Shown here: one piece after another, positions 43,436-51,294 of the stretch
How the letters are laid out: each line of letters opens with the position of its first letter
Numbering within the stretch: the stretch's first letter is position 1
Assembly (NCBI RefSeq): GCF_036924715.1
Contig: NZ_JAZHSB010000001.1
Location: 5,261,001-5,325,000 of the forward strand
Length of the DNA stretch: 64,000 nt
Origin: Bradyrhizobium sp. AZCC 1721
GTDB lineage: Bacteria > Pseudomonadota > Alphaproteobacteria > Rhizobiales > Xanthobacteraceae
Direction: 5' to 3'
The notes under the pieces: generated by a model
Databases searched by the model: none
Seen by the model: the letters and a program-made list of their open reading frames with translations, nothing else
Told to the model about the DNA's origin: nothing
Program-made: the position numbers and the translations under genes

Positions 43436-43452
43436 AACGGATATACCGGTTG

Positions 43453-44478
43453 TTAATTCGCCGTATACACCAACTCCCGCTCGGCGCGCGGCGGCAGGAA
43501 TTCGCGGGAGAAAATCTCCGCAGGCGCCGGCGCGCGGGCGAGCTGGTAGCCTTCGACGATGATACCGATGGCGCGGGCCATGCGGTCGTCCTTGACATCG
43601 CCGACGCCGATCTCCTTCATCTCGGGCGACACGATCAGCTTGTCGAAGGAAAACTGCAGGCGACGCTTCTCGACCTCGGCATTGATCAGATTGTCGTAGT
43701 TCAACGCGGCCTTCATCCCGGCATTCTGGTCCTTGGCGATCGCGATAACGGCTTTGTTGACGGCGCGGACGAGGCCAGCGACGGCCTTCGGGTTGGACGC
43801 CAGCAGCTTGCGCGACACCATCATGCCGTTGGAATAGAGATCGAGGCCGTAATCGCCGAACGAAAACCACCTGTAGTCCTTGTCGGGATCCTGGCGGTTC
43901 AGCACCAGGTTGAAGTAGCTCGTGATGTTAAACACGAGCGCCGCGTCGATATCGCCCTTGATCAGCATCGGCTCCTGCAGGTTCGGCGCCATGTTGGAGA
44001 TCTTGATCTTCTCGCCCTCGAGCTTGTTCTTGTTGGCAAACACCGGCAACAACCGCGTCGTCGGCGTGCCCTGCGCGCCGCCGAGCGTGCGGCCCTCAAA
44101 GTCCTTGATGGTGTTGATGCCGCTGGTCTTCTTGGTGACGATGGCGAACGGCGGCTGGTTCCAGATCATGTAGACCATCACGGGCGCGTCCTGCGGCTTG
44201 GTCGAGGCGTTCTGGATGATGGCGTTGACGTCGCCGAAGCCGGCGTCATAGGCGCCCGACATGATGCGCGTCACCGTCGCGCCGGAGCCCTCGCCCTGAT
44301 CGATCACGACATTGAGGCCCTCTTCCTTGAAGAAGCCGTTGTCCTTGGCGTAGAAGAACGCGGCATCCGAGCCTTGCGTTTTCCAACCCAGCGTGAACTT
44401 GATCGTCGTCTCCTGGGCATTGGCGGCGCCGGCAAACAAGACGGCTCCCAACAGCACGGCGCTTACTCTGGCTAACAT
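43453..44478 (-). CDS. ABC transporter substrate-binding protein, NMT1/THI5-like
   Basis: A 341-residue periplasmic binding protein with a signal peptide (MLARVSAVLLGAVLFAGAANA). The mature start FTLGWKTQGSDAAFFYAKDNGFFKEEGL is characteristic of the NMT1/THI5-like and nitrate/taurine binding group. Relatives bind pyrimidines, thiamin precursors, sulfonates or nitriles. The ATG at 44478 has GGAG upstream. With the permease and ATPase upstream it forms one importer, followed by an amidohydrolase, suggesting an N-heterocyclic or amide substrate. The ligand is not determinable here. Confidence 0.85.
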   Translation of the reverse strand: MLARVSAVLLGAVLFAGAANAQETTIKFTLGWKTQGSDAAFFYAKDNGFFKEEGLNVVIDQGEGSGATVTRIMSGAYDAGFGDVNAIIQNASTKPQDAPVMVYMIWNQPPFAIVTKKTSGINTIKDFEGRTLGGAQGTPTTRLLPVFANKNKLEGEKIKISNMAPNLQEPMLIKGDIDAALVFNITSYFNLVLNRQDPDKDYRWFSFGDYGLDLYSNGMMVSRKLLASNPKAVAGLVRAVNKAVIAIAKDQNAGMKAALNYDNLINAEVEKRRLQFSFDKLIVSPEMKEIGVGDVKDDRMARAIGIIVEGYQLARAPAPAEIFSREFLPPRAERELVYTAN

Positions 44479-44522
44479 CGTATTCTCCTCGACGGGGGTT
44501 CGATGGCGGTTGGCGAAAACTT

Positions 44523-45299
44523 TCATGTCGCGATCATGTCGTTCTTGCGGGTGGCCCAGCCGGTGACGCGCCCCTCGATTACCGAGAAGATCACGTAGAG
44601 CGCGACGCCGAGGCCGGCGAGCACGAACAGGCCGGCGAACACCAGCGGCACATTGAAATTCGAGGACGCGGTCATCATCACGTTGCCGATGCCGCGGTTC
44701 GAGGCGACGGTCTCCGACAATACCGCGCCGACGAAGGCGTAGGAGATCGCGACCTTCAGCGAGGCAAAGAAGAACGGCATGGTGCGGGGCAAGCCGACGT
44801 TCCAGAGGATGTCGAACTTGCTGGCGCCGAGTGCTTTCAGCACGTCTTCGAGTTCGGGTTCGGTCGTCGCCAGTCCCGTCGCGATGTTGACCACGATCGG
44901 GAAGAAGCAGATCGAGAGCGCGGTCAGCACCGCCGGCACCGAACCGGAGCCGAACCACAGCACGAAGATCGGCACCACGGCGACCTTCGGAATCGAGGAA
45001 AATCCGACCAGCAGGGGATAGGCCGTATCATACGCGGTTTTCGAGACGCCGATCACCGCGCCCAATACGACGCCGAGGCCGACGCCAAGAACAAACCCGA
45101 CCATCGTCGTCGCCAGCGTCTGCAGGATATGCGGCCACAGGGTGGGGAATTTCTCGACCAGCGTGACGAATACCTGCGAGGGACGCGGCAGCACCAGGTC
45201 GGACATGCCTGATATCAGGCAGAACAATTCCCAGGCGACGAAGAACAGCACGATCAGTGCCGCCGACCAGGCTTTCTGGCGATAATCGAGATCGGGCAT
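44523..45299 (-). CDS. ABC transporter permease, SsuC/TauC type
   Basis: A 258-residue permease with about six hydrophobic helices. The coupling motif lies in the segment DVLKALGASKFDILWNVGLP, as in BPD-type permeases. The start at 45299 is one base from the end of the ATPase gene, and the binding-protein gene begins 44 bases after its stop. Operon position and size fit a homodimeric permease for the NMT1/THI5-type system. Confidence 0.87.
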   Translation of the reverse strand: MPDLDYRQKAWSAALIVLFFVAWELFCLISGMSDLVLPRPSQVFVTLVEKFPTLWPHILQTLATTMVGFVLGVGLGVVLGAVIGVSKTAYDTAYPLLVGFSSIPKVAVVPIFVLWFGSGSVPAVLTALSICFFPIVVNIATGLATTEPELEDVLKALGASKFDILWNVGLPRTMPFFFASLKVAISYAFVGAVLSETVASNRGIGNVMMTASSNFNVPLVFAGLFVLAGLGVALYVIFSVIEGRVTGWATRKNDMIAT

Positions 45300-45300
45300 G

Positions 45301-46167
45301 TCAGGCTGCTCCCTGCGCTGACGCGGTACGGGCATCCTCGATGAACGCGCGCAGTTTCTGGTTCAGCGCGACGAAATCCGGCTCGAAGGTCATGGCCACG
45401 GTGCGTGGCCGGGCGAAGTCGACGCGGCTGTCATCGAGGATGCGGCCCGGACGCGCGCTCATCACGCAGATGCGGCCGCCGAGAAAGGCAGCCTCGCGCA
45501 GATCATGCGTCACCAAGAGCACGGTCGGCTTGTGCGCGATCCAGAGGTCCTGCAGGATCGACCACAGCTCTTCCCGCGTGAACTGGTCGAGCGCGCCGAA
45601 GGGCTCGTCGAGCAGCAGCATGCGCGGCTCGTGGATCAGCGCGCGGCACAGATTGGCGCGCTGAAGCATGCCCCCGGAGAGTTGCCAGGGGTAGCGGTTG
45701 CCGAACCCCTTGAGGCCGACCTGCTCGAGCAGCGCATTGGCCTTGTCGCGGAATTCGGTCTTGCGCAGCTTGCGGAATTGCGAGCGGAACGGCTCGACGA
45801 TCTTGAGCGGCAGCATGATGTTCCGCTCGATCGTCATCCAGGGCAGCATGGTCGGATTCTGGAACGCCATGCCGACGCGTAAAGCGCGCGCCGCCACCTC
45901 GCGGCCGCCGACGATGACCACGCCCGATGTCGGCTGCACCAGGCCGCTCACCAGCCGCAGGATGGTCGACTTGCCGCAGCCGGACGGCCCGACCAGCGCG
46001 ACGAACTCGCCATCGGCGATCCGCAAGCTTGTCGTGGACAGGGCCGGCACCGCCCGGGCGCCGCGGCCGAAGGTGACGGAAGCCTCCGACAGTTCGATCG
46101 CTATCGGAGCTGCGGAGCCCGGAACCGGCGTGCCCTGAAATTCGGAATGTGGTTGCATGCGCATCAT
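45301..46167 (-). CDS. ABC transporter ATP-binding protein, SsuB/TauB type
   Basis: A 288-residue ATPase with Walker A GPSGCGKST, Q-loop MAFQNPTMLP, signature LSGGMLQR, Walker B LLLDEPFGALD and switch VTHDL. It is the first gene of the importer operon. Several in-frame ATGs occur between 46185 and 46158 without a clear ribosome site, so the start is uncertain; 46167 is given. Copies of TGCATGC lie across the start region (46154 and 46177), next to the divergent gntR gene, suggesting direct control by that regulator. Confidence 0.86.
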   Translation of the reverse strand: MMRMQPHSEFQGTPVPGSAAPIAIELSEASVTFGRGARAVPALSTTSLRIADGEFVALVGPSGCGKSTILRLVSGLVQPTSGVVIVGGREVAARALRVGMAFQNPTMLPWMTIERNIMLPLKIVEPFRSQFRKLRKTEFRDKANALLEQVGLKGFGNRYPWQLSGGMLQRANLCRALIHEPRMLLLDEPFGALDQFTREELWSILQDLWIAHKPTVLLVTHDLREAAFLGGRICVMSARPGRILDDSRVDFARPRTVAMTFEPDFVALNQKLRAFIEDARTASAQGAA

Positions 46168-46176
46168 GGCTGGAAG

Positions 46177-46184
46177 TGCATGCA
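46177..46184. promoter_or_regulatory. TGCATGCA palindrome, candidate GntR operator 1
   Basis: A perfect 8-bp palindrome within AAGTGCATGCAAACC, between the divergent ATPase and gntR genes. A near copy TGCATGCG is at 46154-46161. Confidence 0.5.
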
Positions 46185-46257
46185 AACCGGATGCCAGCCA
46201 AACTTGCCTCTGAAATCAAGGGGGCTGCGATTTGCCGCCCGATCCGGCGGATTCCTT

Positions 46258-46287
46258 TTGTGCAATTCCGCCCTCAAAGTGCATGCA
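46258..46287. promoter_or_regulatory. Candidate GntR operator 2 (TTGTGCAATT and TGCATGCA)
   Basis: TTGTGCAATT (46258-46267) and the palindrome TGCATGCA (46280-46287) lie upstream of gntR. The same two motifs, the first inverted, recur together upstream of the amidohydrolase at 47826. Confidence 0.5.
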
Positions 46288-46356
46288 ATTGAGGCGCACA
46301 ATCAGGCGGCAATTGTGATAAGAGGACCCATTCGAAGCACCCGTCAGGATTCGCCG

Positions 46357-47115
46357 ATGGCGCCCCGCCCCGCCAGCAAGACTGCTGTCCCATCCGACAA
46401 GGTCGGCGTGATCTGCCGCGCGCTGCGCCGCGCCATCATCGAGCAGGCGCTGGCGCCCGGCGCGAAATTGCCGGAAGATTCGCTCGGCGAGCGGTTTGGC
46501 GTCAGCCGCACCATTGCGCGGCATGCGCTGGGCCAATTGGCAGCGGAAGGTCTCGTCGAACTGCGCCGCAACCGGATCGCCGTGGTGGCGACGCCGAGCT
46601 GGCAGGAAGCGCGCGATGCCTTTGATATCCGGATCGAACTCGAGCGTCTGGTGGTGCGGCAACTCGCCGGCAAGCTGACCAAGAGCCAGATTGCCGAACT
46701 CAACGCCCATGTCGATGCCGAGGATCGCGCGCGCGACGGCTCGGATGCGGTGTCGATCCGCCTCGCGACGGAATTCCACATCCTGCTCGCCAACATGACG
46801 AACAGTCCGATCCTGGTGCGTTACGTCAGCGAGGTCGCCTATCGCTGCTGCCTGACGCTATCGCTCTACAGCCGCCCGCATTCGTCGGAATGCGCGATCA
46901 ACGAGCACCGCGCAATCATCGCCGCGCTAGTCAAGGGCGACGAGGCCAAGGTGATGAGCCTGATGCACAGCCACCTGGATTCGGTGGCCAGCCGCGCGCT
47001 GGTAGCCCCCGCCCCGCCGCGCGGCCGCGATTTGCTGGATATTCTGGCGCCCTATGCCGAGGAAGGCGAAAGCGAGCGGGTGGTGAAGCTGCCGAAGGTG
47101 GAGCGGGCGAGGTAG
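46357..47115 (+). CDS. GntR family regulator (FCD/FadR-like)
   Basis: A 252-residue regulator. The N-terminal winged helix has ALRRAIIEQALAPGAKLPEDSLGERFGVSRTIARHALGQ in the GntR pattern. The C-terminal helical FCD domain has RLATEFHILLANMTNSPILVRYV and NEHRAIIAALVKGDEAKVMSLMHSHL, whose histidines usually bind a metal and an organic acid effector. The ATG at 46357 is preferred, since upstream codons are non-conserved. It diverges from the ABC importer operon and probably controls it and the 47-50 kb genes. The effector is unknown. Confidence 0.87.
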   Translation: MAPRPASKTAVPSDKVGVICRALRRAIIEQALAPGAKLPEDSLGERFGVSRTIARHALGQLAAEGLVELRRNRIAVVATPSWQEARDAFDIRIELERLVVRQLAGKLTKSQIAELNAHVDAEDRARDGSDAVSIRLATEFHILLANMTNSPILVRYVSEVAYRCCLTLSLYSRPHSSECAINEHRAIIAALVKGDEAKVMSLMHSHLDSVASRALVAPAPPRGRDLLDILAPYAEEGESERVVKLPKVERAR

Positions 47116-47123
47116 GGCGACGT

Positions 47124-47250
47124 GTCCCGGACGCGGCGCAGCGTGAAACGCTGCTCCGCAGAGCCGGGACCCACGGCAGCAGCGGGTGGGCCCCGGATCA
47201 GCAGCGCACCACGCCGCAAGTGCGGCGCGCTGCCCAGCATCCGGGGAACG
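47124..47250. repeat. Dispersed inverted repeat, family C copy 1
   Basis: GTCCCGGACGCGGCGCAGCG...CAGAGCCGGGACCCA followed by GTGGGCCCCGGATCAGCAG and its inverse near CATCCGGGGAAC. A related copy is at 63139-63260. Confidence 0.6.
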
Positions 47251-47253
47251 ACC

Positions 47254-47673
47254 TCACGCCTCAATCCCCATCTGAACCAAAATCCGCTCGGCGCTGTCGT
47301 TCCAGACGCCCATCTTCACGATCAGCCCACCCCTGACCACAAAGCGATCGACATAGCGATTGCCTTCGAACGGCGTGCCGTCGAGCCATTCGCCGTAGAG
47401 CGTGCCGATGCTGTAGACGACGGTCTCTTCGGCGCCCGGGCAGACGTCGAAGCGGTCCATCTTCTTCTTGACCCAGCGATAGCGCCGCGCGTTGAAGCCG
47501 GTCGGGCCGCGGGGATGGTCGAACTCACGTCCACCGGTGAAGGTGATGATCGTGCCCGGCTTCATGTAGGCCACGGCCGCATCGGGATCCGGGATCATCG
47601 ATGCCGTGAGGTAGGCTTTGACCACCTCGGCGTCGGACATTCCCTTCACTTCGGTTTTAGCGGCGACAGACAT
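47254..47673 (-). CDS. SnoaL/NTF2-like domain protein
   Basis: A 139-residue cystatin-like fold protein. The repeated pattern of a short helix (SDAEVVKAYLTASM), DPDAAVAYMKPGTIITFTGG and RYVDRFVVRGGLIVKMGVWNDSAE matches the SnoaL-like/NTF2 family, which includes isomerases, dehydratases and small ligand-binding proteins. It has no signal peptide. It diverges from a cytosine-deaminase-like gene, and motifs resembling GntR sites lie between them, so it probably acts in the same pathway. No catalytic role can be assigned. Confidence 0.78.
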   Translation of the reverse strand: MSVAAKTEVKGMSDAEVVKAYLTASMIPDPDAAVAYMKPGTIITFTGGREFDHPRGPTGFNARRYRWVKKKMDRFDVCPGAEETVVYSIGTLYGEWLDGTPFEGNRYVDRFVVRGGLIVKMGVWNDSAERILVQMGIEA

Positions 47674-47719
47674 GGCGGCTTCTCCTGATGCCAGGGATAC
47701 TACAGTTCAGCCCACAAAC

Positions 47720-47760
47720 TGCATGCACATATTTTGAACAGTTCAGCCTTCCAATTGCAC
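47720..47760. promoter_or_regulatory. Candidate GntR operator 3 (TGCATGCA and AATTGCAC)
   Basis: The palindrome TGCATGCA (47720-47727) and AATTGCAC (47753-47760) lie between the divergent SnoaL-like and amidohydrolase genes. AATTGCAC is the inverse of the GTGCAATT upstream of gntR. Confidence 0.5.
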
Positions 47761-47825
47761 ACAATCTGGAGCTGCCCGTCGCCCCCGCTTCCGATAGGTT
47801 GAGACCTTCTCCAGCCCGACGCCTG

Positions 47826-49061
47826 ATGAACACCAAAACCGCCTTTGACCTGATCTTCCGCAACGCCAGGACGCGAACCTCGGCGACGCCTGTCGATATC
47901 GGCATCGCCGGCGGGCGTATCGTGGCCATCGAACCCCGGCTTGCCTGCGAAGCAGCCGAGATCGAGGTCGGCGGCAAGCTTGCCCTGCCCGGCTTCGTCG
48001 ACGCCCACATCCATCTCGACAAGGCCTGCCTGCTCGGCCGCTGCGCGCACAATCATCGCAGCGTCAGCGAAGCCATCGCCGCGGTCGCCGCGATGAAGCG
48101 CGATTTCACGGTGGAAGACGTCTATGCCCGCGGCGCGCGCGTGATCGAGCGCGCCATCGTGCATGGCACCACGCGGATGCGTACCCATGTCGAAATCGAT
48201 CCGCGGATCGGCTTGCGCGGTTTTGAGGCGGTGAAAGCGCTCAAGCGCGATTATGCCTGGGCGCTCGATCTTTCGATCTGCGTGTTTCCGCAGGAGGGCC
48301 TGACCAACGATCCCGGCGCCGAGGAACTGCTCATTGCGGCCCTGCGCGACGGCGGTGAGGTGATCGGCGGCTGCCCCTATATGGACACCGATCCGAACAC
48401 GCATCTCGAAAAGATCTTCGACCTCGCGCAGCAATTCGATGTCGATATCGACCTGCACCTCGACTTCGATCTCGATCCGTCCTGGTGGCATCTCGACGAG
48501 GTCTGCAGGCAGACCGAGCGGCGCAATTACCATGGCCGCGTCGCGATCGGTCACGCCACCAAATTATCGGCGCTGCCGCCGGACCGGCTGAAGGCGGCAA
48601 CGGCGCGGCTGGCGAAATCCGGCGTCGCCGTCACCGTGCTGCCCGCGACCGATCTCTATCTGATGGGCCGCGACGCCACGCATAACGCGCCGCGCGGGCT
48701 GACGGTGGCGCACAAGTTGGTTGAAGATGGCGTTCTCTGTTCGGTGGCGACCAACAATGTGCTCAATCCCTTCACGCCGTTCGGCGACGCCTCGCTGCTA
48801 CGGATGGCGAATTTCTACGCCAATGTCGCACATGCCGGGATCAGCGATTTCGACGCCTGCCTCGATCTCGTGACCGAGCTGCCGGCACGGCTGATGAACC
48901 TGCGCGACTACGGCGTCGCGGTGGGCAATCCGGCGGACCTGATCATTCTCGATACCGACAGCGGGACAAACGCGATTGCGGAATTGCCTGATGTGCTGAT
49001 GGGCTTCAAGAACGGGCGGCAGGTGTTCGAGCGGCGAAAGCCGACGCTATTTGCTCCGTAG
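47826..49061 (+). CDS. Amidohydrolase, cytosine-deaminase-like
   Basis: A 411-residue hydrolase. The metal motif is in LPGFVDAHIHLDKACLLGR, close to the cytosine deaminase pattern. Other landmarks are MRTHVEIDP, DLHLDFDLDP, RVAIGHATKL and VATNNVLNPF. Cytosine deaminases, isocytosine deaminases and s-triazine hydrolases of the AtzC type belong here. The ATG at 47826 starts the conserved region. A SnoaL-like gene diverges from it, and an enolase-superfamily gene follows 163 bases later. The actual substrate is open. Confidence 0.83.
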   Translation: MNTKTAFDLIFRNARTRTSATPVDIGIAGGRIVAIEPRLACEAAEIEVGGKLALPGFVDAHIHLDKACLLGRCAHNHRSVSEAIAAVAAMKRDFTVEDVYARGARVIERAIVHGTTRMRTHVEIDPRIGLRGFEAVKALKRDYAWALDLSICVFPQEGLTNDPGAEELLIAALRDGGEVIGGCPYMDTDPNTHLEKIFDLAQQFDVDIDLHLDFDLDPSWWHLDEVCRQTERRNYHGRVAIGHATKLSALPPDRLKAATARLAKSGVAVTVLPATDLYLMGRDATHNAPRGLTVAHKLVEDGVLCSVATNNVLNPFTPFGDASLLRMANFYANVAHAGISDFDACLDLVTELPARLMNLRDYGVAVGNPADLIILDTDSGTNAIAELPDVLMGFKNGRQVFERRKPTLFAP

Positions 49062-49158
49062 GTTGCTGAGCCGGACCTTCGGGCGCGTCTCCGGACGATG
49101 CTTCGTATAGCCGGGCGAACCATGCAGGCCATGCCGTGCCTTATGCGCTGCCCTGCAA

Positions 49159-49188
49159 TTGACGATCCCGCCGATCCATTGTTGTTAT
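49159..49188 (+). promoter_or_regulatory. Possible promoter of the enolase-superfamily gene
   Basis: TTGACG (49159-49164) and TGTTAT (49183-49188) are spaced by 18 bases. An inverted repeat TTGTTGT (49179-49185) / ACAACAA (49198-49204) overlaps it and may bind a regulator. Confidence 0.35.
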
Positions 49189-49224
49189 CAGCCAACCACA
49201 ACAACAAGCCGGGGGCAGGAAATC

Positions 49225-50439
49225 ATGAAAAAAGCCACCACCGTTAGAAGCGTCGAAACGCTCGCCTGCGACGCCGGATGGCGGAACTACCACTTCGTCA
49301 AGATCATGACCGAGGACGGCATCGTCGGCTGGAGCGAGTACGACGAGGGTTTTGGCGCGCCCGGCGTGACGGCGGCGATCGAGCGGCTCGGCGCGCGCGT
49401 CGTCGGCAAGAACGCGTTCCAGCACGAGCGGATTTACGCCGAACTGTTCGCCGCGACGCGGCCGGCCGCGGGCGGCGTGGTGGCGCTGGCGCTTGGGGCT
49501 CTCGAGAACGCGCTGCTCGACGTCAAGGCCAAGGCGCTCGGCGTGCCCTGCTACGAACTGCTCGGCGGCAAGATCCGCGACCGCATCCGCCTCTACTGGT
49601 CGCACTGCGCGACCTGGCGCATCAACCATCCCGACTGGTTCAAGCCGGCGATTACCGATCTCGATGGTGTGAAATCGATTGGCCGCGAGGTACGCGAAAA
49701 AGGCTTTACGGCGATGAAGACCAACATCTTCGTCTACACCGACAGCAAGCCGCAAGGCTGGCGGCCGGGCTTTGGTTCGCCGTTCGAACCCGAGATCAAC
49801 GTCGATCGCAAAGTGCTGCGCAATCTTTGCATGCATCTGGAGGCAATCCGCGACGGCGCCGGCCCCGATGTCGATCTGCTGCTCGACCTCAACTTCAATG
49901 CCAAGACCGAGGGCTACCTCAAGATACTGCGCGCTATCAAGGACATCGATCTGTTCTGGGTGGAGATCGACACCTTCAACCCGCAGGCGCTGGGCTACAT
50001 CCGCCGCCAGAGCCCGCATCCAGTGTCATCCTGCGAGACGCTCTTGGGACTGCGCGAGTTCCTGCCCTATTTCAACGAGCAGGCGATGGATGTCGCCATC
50101 GTCGACACGCCATGGAACGGGGTGTGGCAATCGATGAAGATCGCAGCAGCCGCCGAGCATTTCGAGGTCAACGTCGCCCCGCATAATTTCTACGGCCACC
50201 TCTGCACCATGCAGAACGCGCATTTTTCCGCCGCGGTGCCGAACTTGCGCATCATGGAAACCGACATCGATCGCCTGGCGTGGGACCATGAACTGTTCAC
50301 GCATGTGCCTGAGATCGTCGATGGCCATCTCATCATGCCGGACCGCCCGGGCTGGGGCACCGAGCCCAACGAGGAGGGCCTGCGCGCCCATCCGCCGAAG
50401 AGCAAGGGCGGGCTGTTGAATCACGGGCAGAAGAAATAG
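49225..50439 (+). CDS. Enolase-superfamily enzyme (mandelate racemase/muconate lactonizing type)
   Basis: A 404-residue enzyme. The N-terminal capping domain is followed by a barrel with a lysine in KGFTAMKTNIF, metal-ligand candidates D in DLLLDLNFNAKTEG, E in FWVEIDTFNP and E in VSSCETLLG, and a late VNVAPHNFYGHL segment. Members abstract a proton alpha to a carboxylate, giving racemases, dehydratases or cycloisomerases. The ATG at 49225 has a GGGGGCAGGAA stretch upstream. It follows the amidohydrolase and may act on a carboxylate formed from the same substrate. A sugar acid dehydratase role is the main alternative. Confidence 0.85.
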   Translation: MKKATTVRSVETLACDAGWRNYHFVKIMTEDGIVGWSEYDEGFGAPGVTAAIERLGARVVGKNAFQHERIYAELFAATRPAAGGVVALALGALENALLDVKAKALGVPCYELLGGKIRDRIRLYWSHCATWRINHPDWFKPAITDLDGVKSIGREVREKGFTAMKTNIFVYTDSKPQGWRPGFGSPFEPEINVDRKVLRNLCMHLEAIRDGAGPDVDLLLDLNFNAKTEGYLKILRAIKDIDLFWVEIDTFNPQALGYIRRQSPHPVSSCETLLGLREFLPYFNEQAMDVAIVDTPWNGVWQSMKIAAAAEHFEVNVAPHNFYGHLCTMQNAHFSAAVPNLRIMETDIDRLAWDHELFTHVPEIVDGHLIMPDRPGWGTEPNEEGLRAHPPKSKGGLLNHGQKK

Positions 50440-50744
50440 GCGACGCGATTCTGCAGTAGCGCACACCAGGACGTGTACTCAATCGCGGCGCGCAGACCAG
50501 GCGCGTTCGATGTCCGCCATAGTGCTGACAACGACGCAAAAACGGACAGTGCTTATGGGCCGCGTTGAGCCGCGGCAAGGCGCCCAAGGCCGCGCGGCGC
50601 GGCTTAGCGAAGCCAAATGGGCCGCCGGTCTACATAAATAAAATCGAACGTTGCGGTTCAGGTGTCTTTGATGTCCCATATACCCCAACAGCGGCGCGAA
50701 CTCGTCCGAGTTGCGTTAAGGCTGTATGGCGAGGAGGTCGAGGC
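50440..50744. other. Intergenic region, no gene recognised
   Basis: The 305 bases between the enolase-superfamily gene and the small secreted protein hold only short overlapping frames. ATGTCCGCC (50511-50519) and ACGGACA (50543-50549) form a loose inverted pair that might be a remnant of a repeat. No clear RNA gene is seen. Confidence 0.4.
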
Positions 50745-51089
50745 ATGAGGATAACGATCGTAGCTTTGGGAACGGCCCTGGCCCTGTATAACCTGGGCAC
50801 GTTTGGTACCGCAGCGCATGCGCAGACGGCCCAAGTCGTTCGTGAACCACGGGAAAGGCCCATCATCAGGGTACCCATCGTAAGGCCAACTCCCTACTGG
50901 GATTACAATATCGTTCCACGATATCGTTATCGCCCTGAGGACGACCGGGTCGATCCGTGCGGCGGGCCCGTAGTGCCGGTGATACGCGAGGGGCCTCAAG
51001 AGGCAACGGTTCCGTTGTGGCTGGCGAACGAATTGGGTCTTGGCCGTGTGCATGGTCGAGATTGGCCGTGTAGGGGCCGAAGGCGGTAA
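50745..51089 (+). CDS. Small secreted hypothetical protein
   Basis: A 114-residue protein with a good signal peptide (MRITIVALGTALALYNLGTF, likely cleaved after AHAQ) and a strong GAGGAGG ribosome site. The mature part is rich in proline, arginine and tyrosine (ERPIIRVPIVRPTPYWDYN, RYRYRPEDD) and ends in a basic tail. No known domain was recognised. It stands alone, followed by a repeat. Its reality rests on the coding start signals and export signal, not on homology. Confidence 0.55.
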   Translation: MRITIVALGTALALYNLGTFGTAAHAQTAQVVREPRERPIIRVPIVRPTPYWDYNIVPRYRYRPEDDRVDPCGGPVVPVIREGPQEATVPLWLANELGLGRVHGRDWPCRGRRR

Positions 51090-51188
51090 TGCACCACGCG
51101 AGCAGAAAATTTCTGCTTAGCTCCCAACGGCCGACTTCTTCGCCTTCATAGGTACATGCTCTAGCAGACTCGTCATCTAGAGGAGCGC

Positions 51189-51250
51189 GGAATGCGTGTC
51201 TCGAACGATGCACGGCCACCGGCCGAGCCATCGCACCTCGAGACGGCCGC
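51189..51250. repeat. Degenerate inverted repeat related to the 20201 element
   Basis: ATGCGTGTCTCGAACGATG and CATCGCACCTCGAGACGG are imperfect inverted copies. The arms resemble the CGTCTCGAACCATG arm of the element at 20201-20331. Confidence 0.45.
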
Positions 51251-51294
51251 TGCGCGGCCCCCTCAGGGTGGGGACAGAGTGAAATTTCCTACAT

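Noticed and set aside
43455..43475. A CCGTATACACC sequence resembling the nicotinate operator core
   Set aside because: It lacks the flanking TTY/RAA bases of the 12-mer and lies in the coding end of the binding-protein gene.
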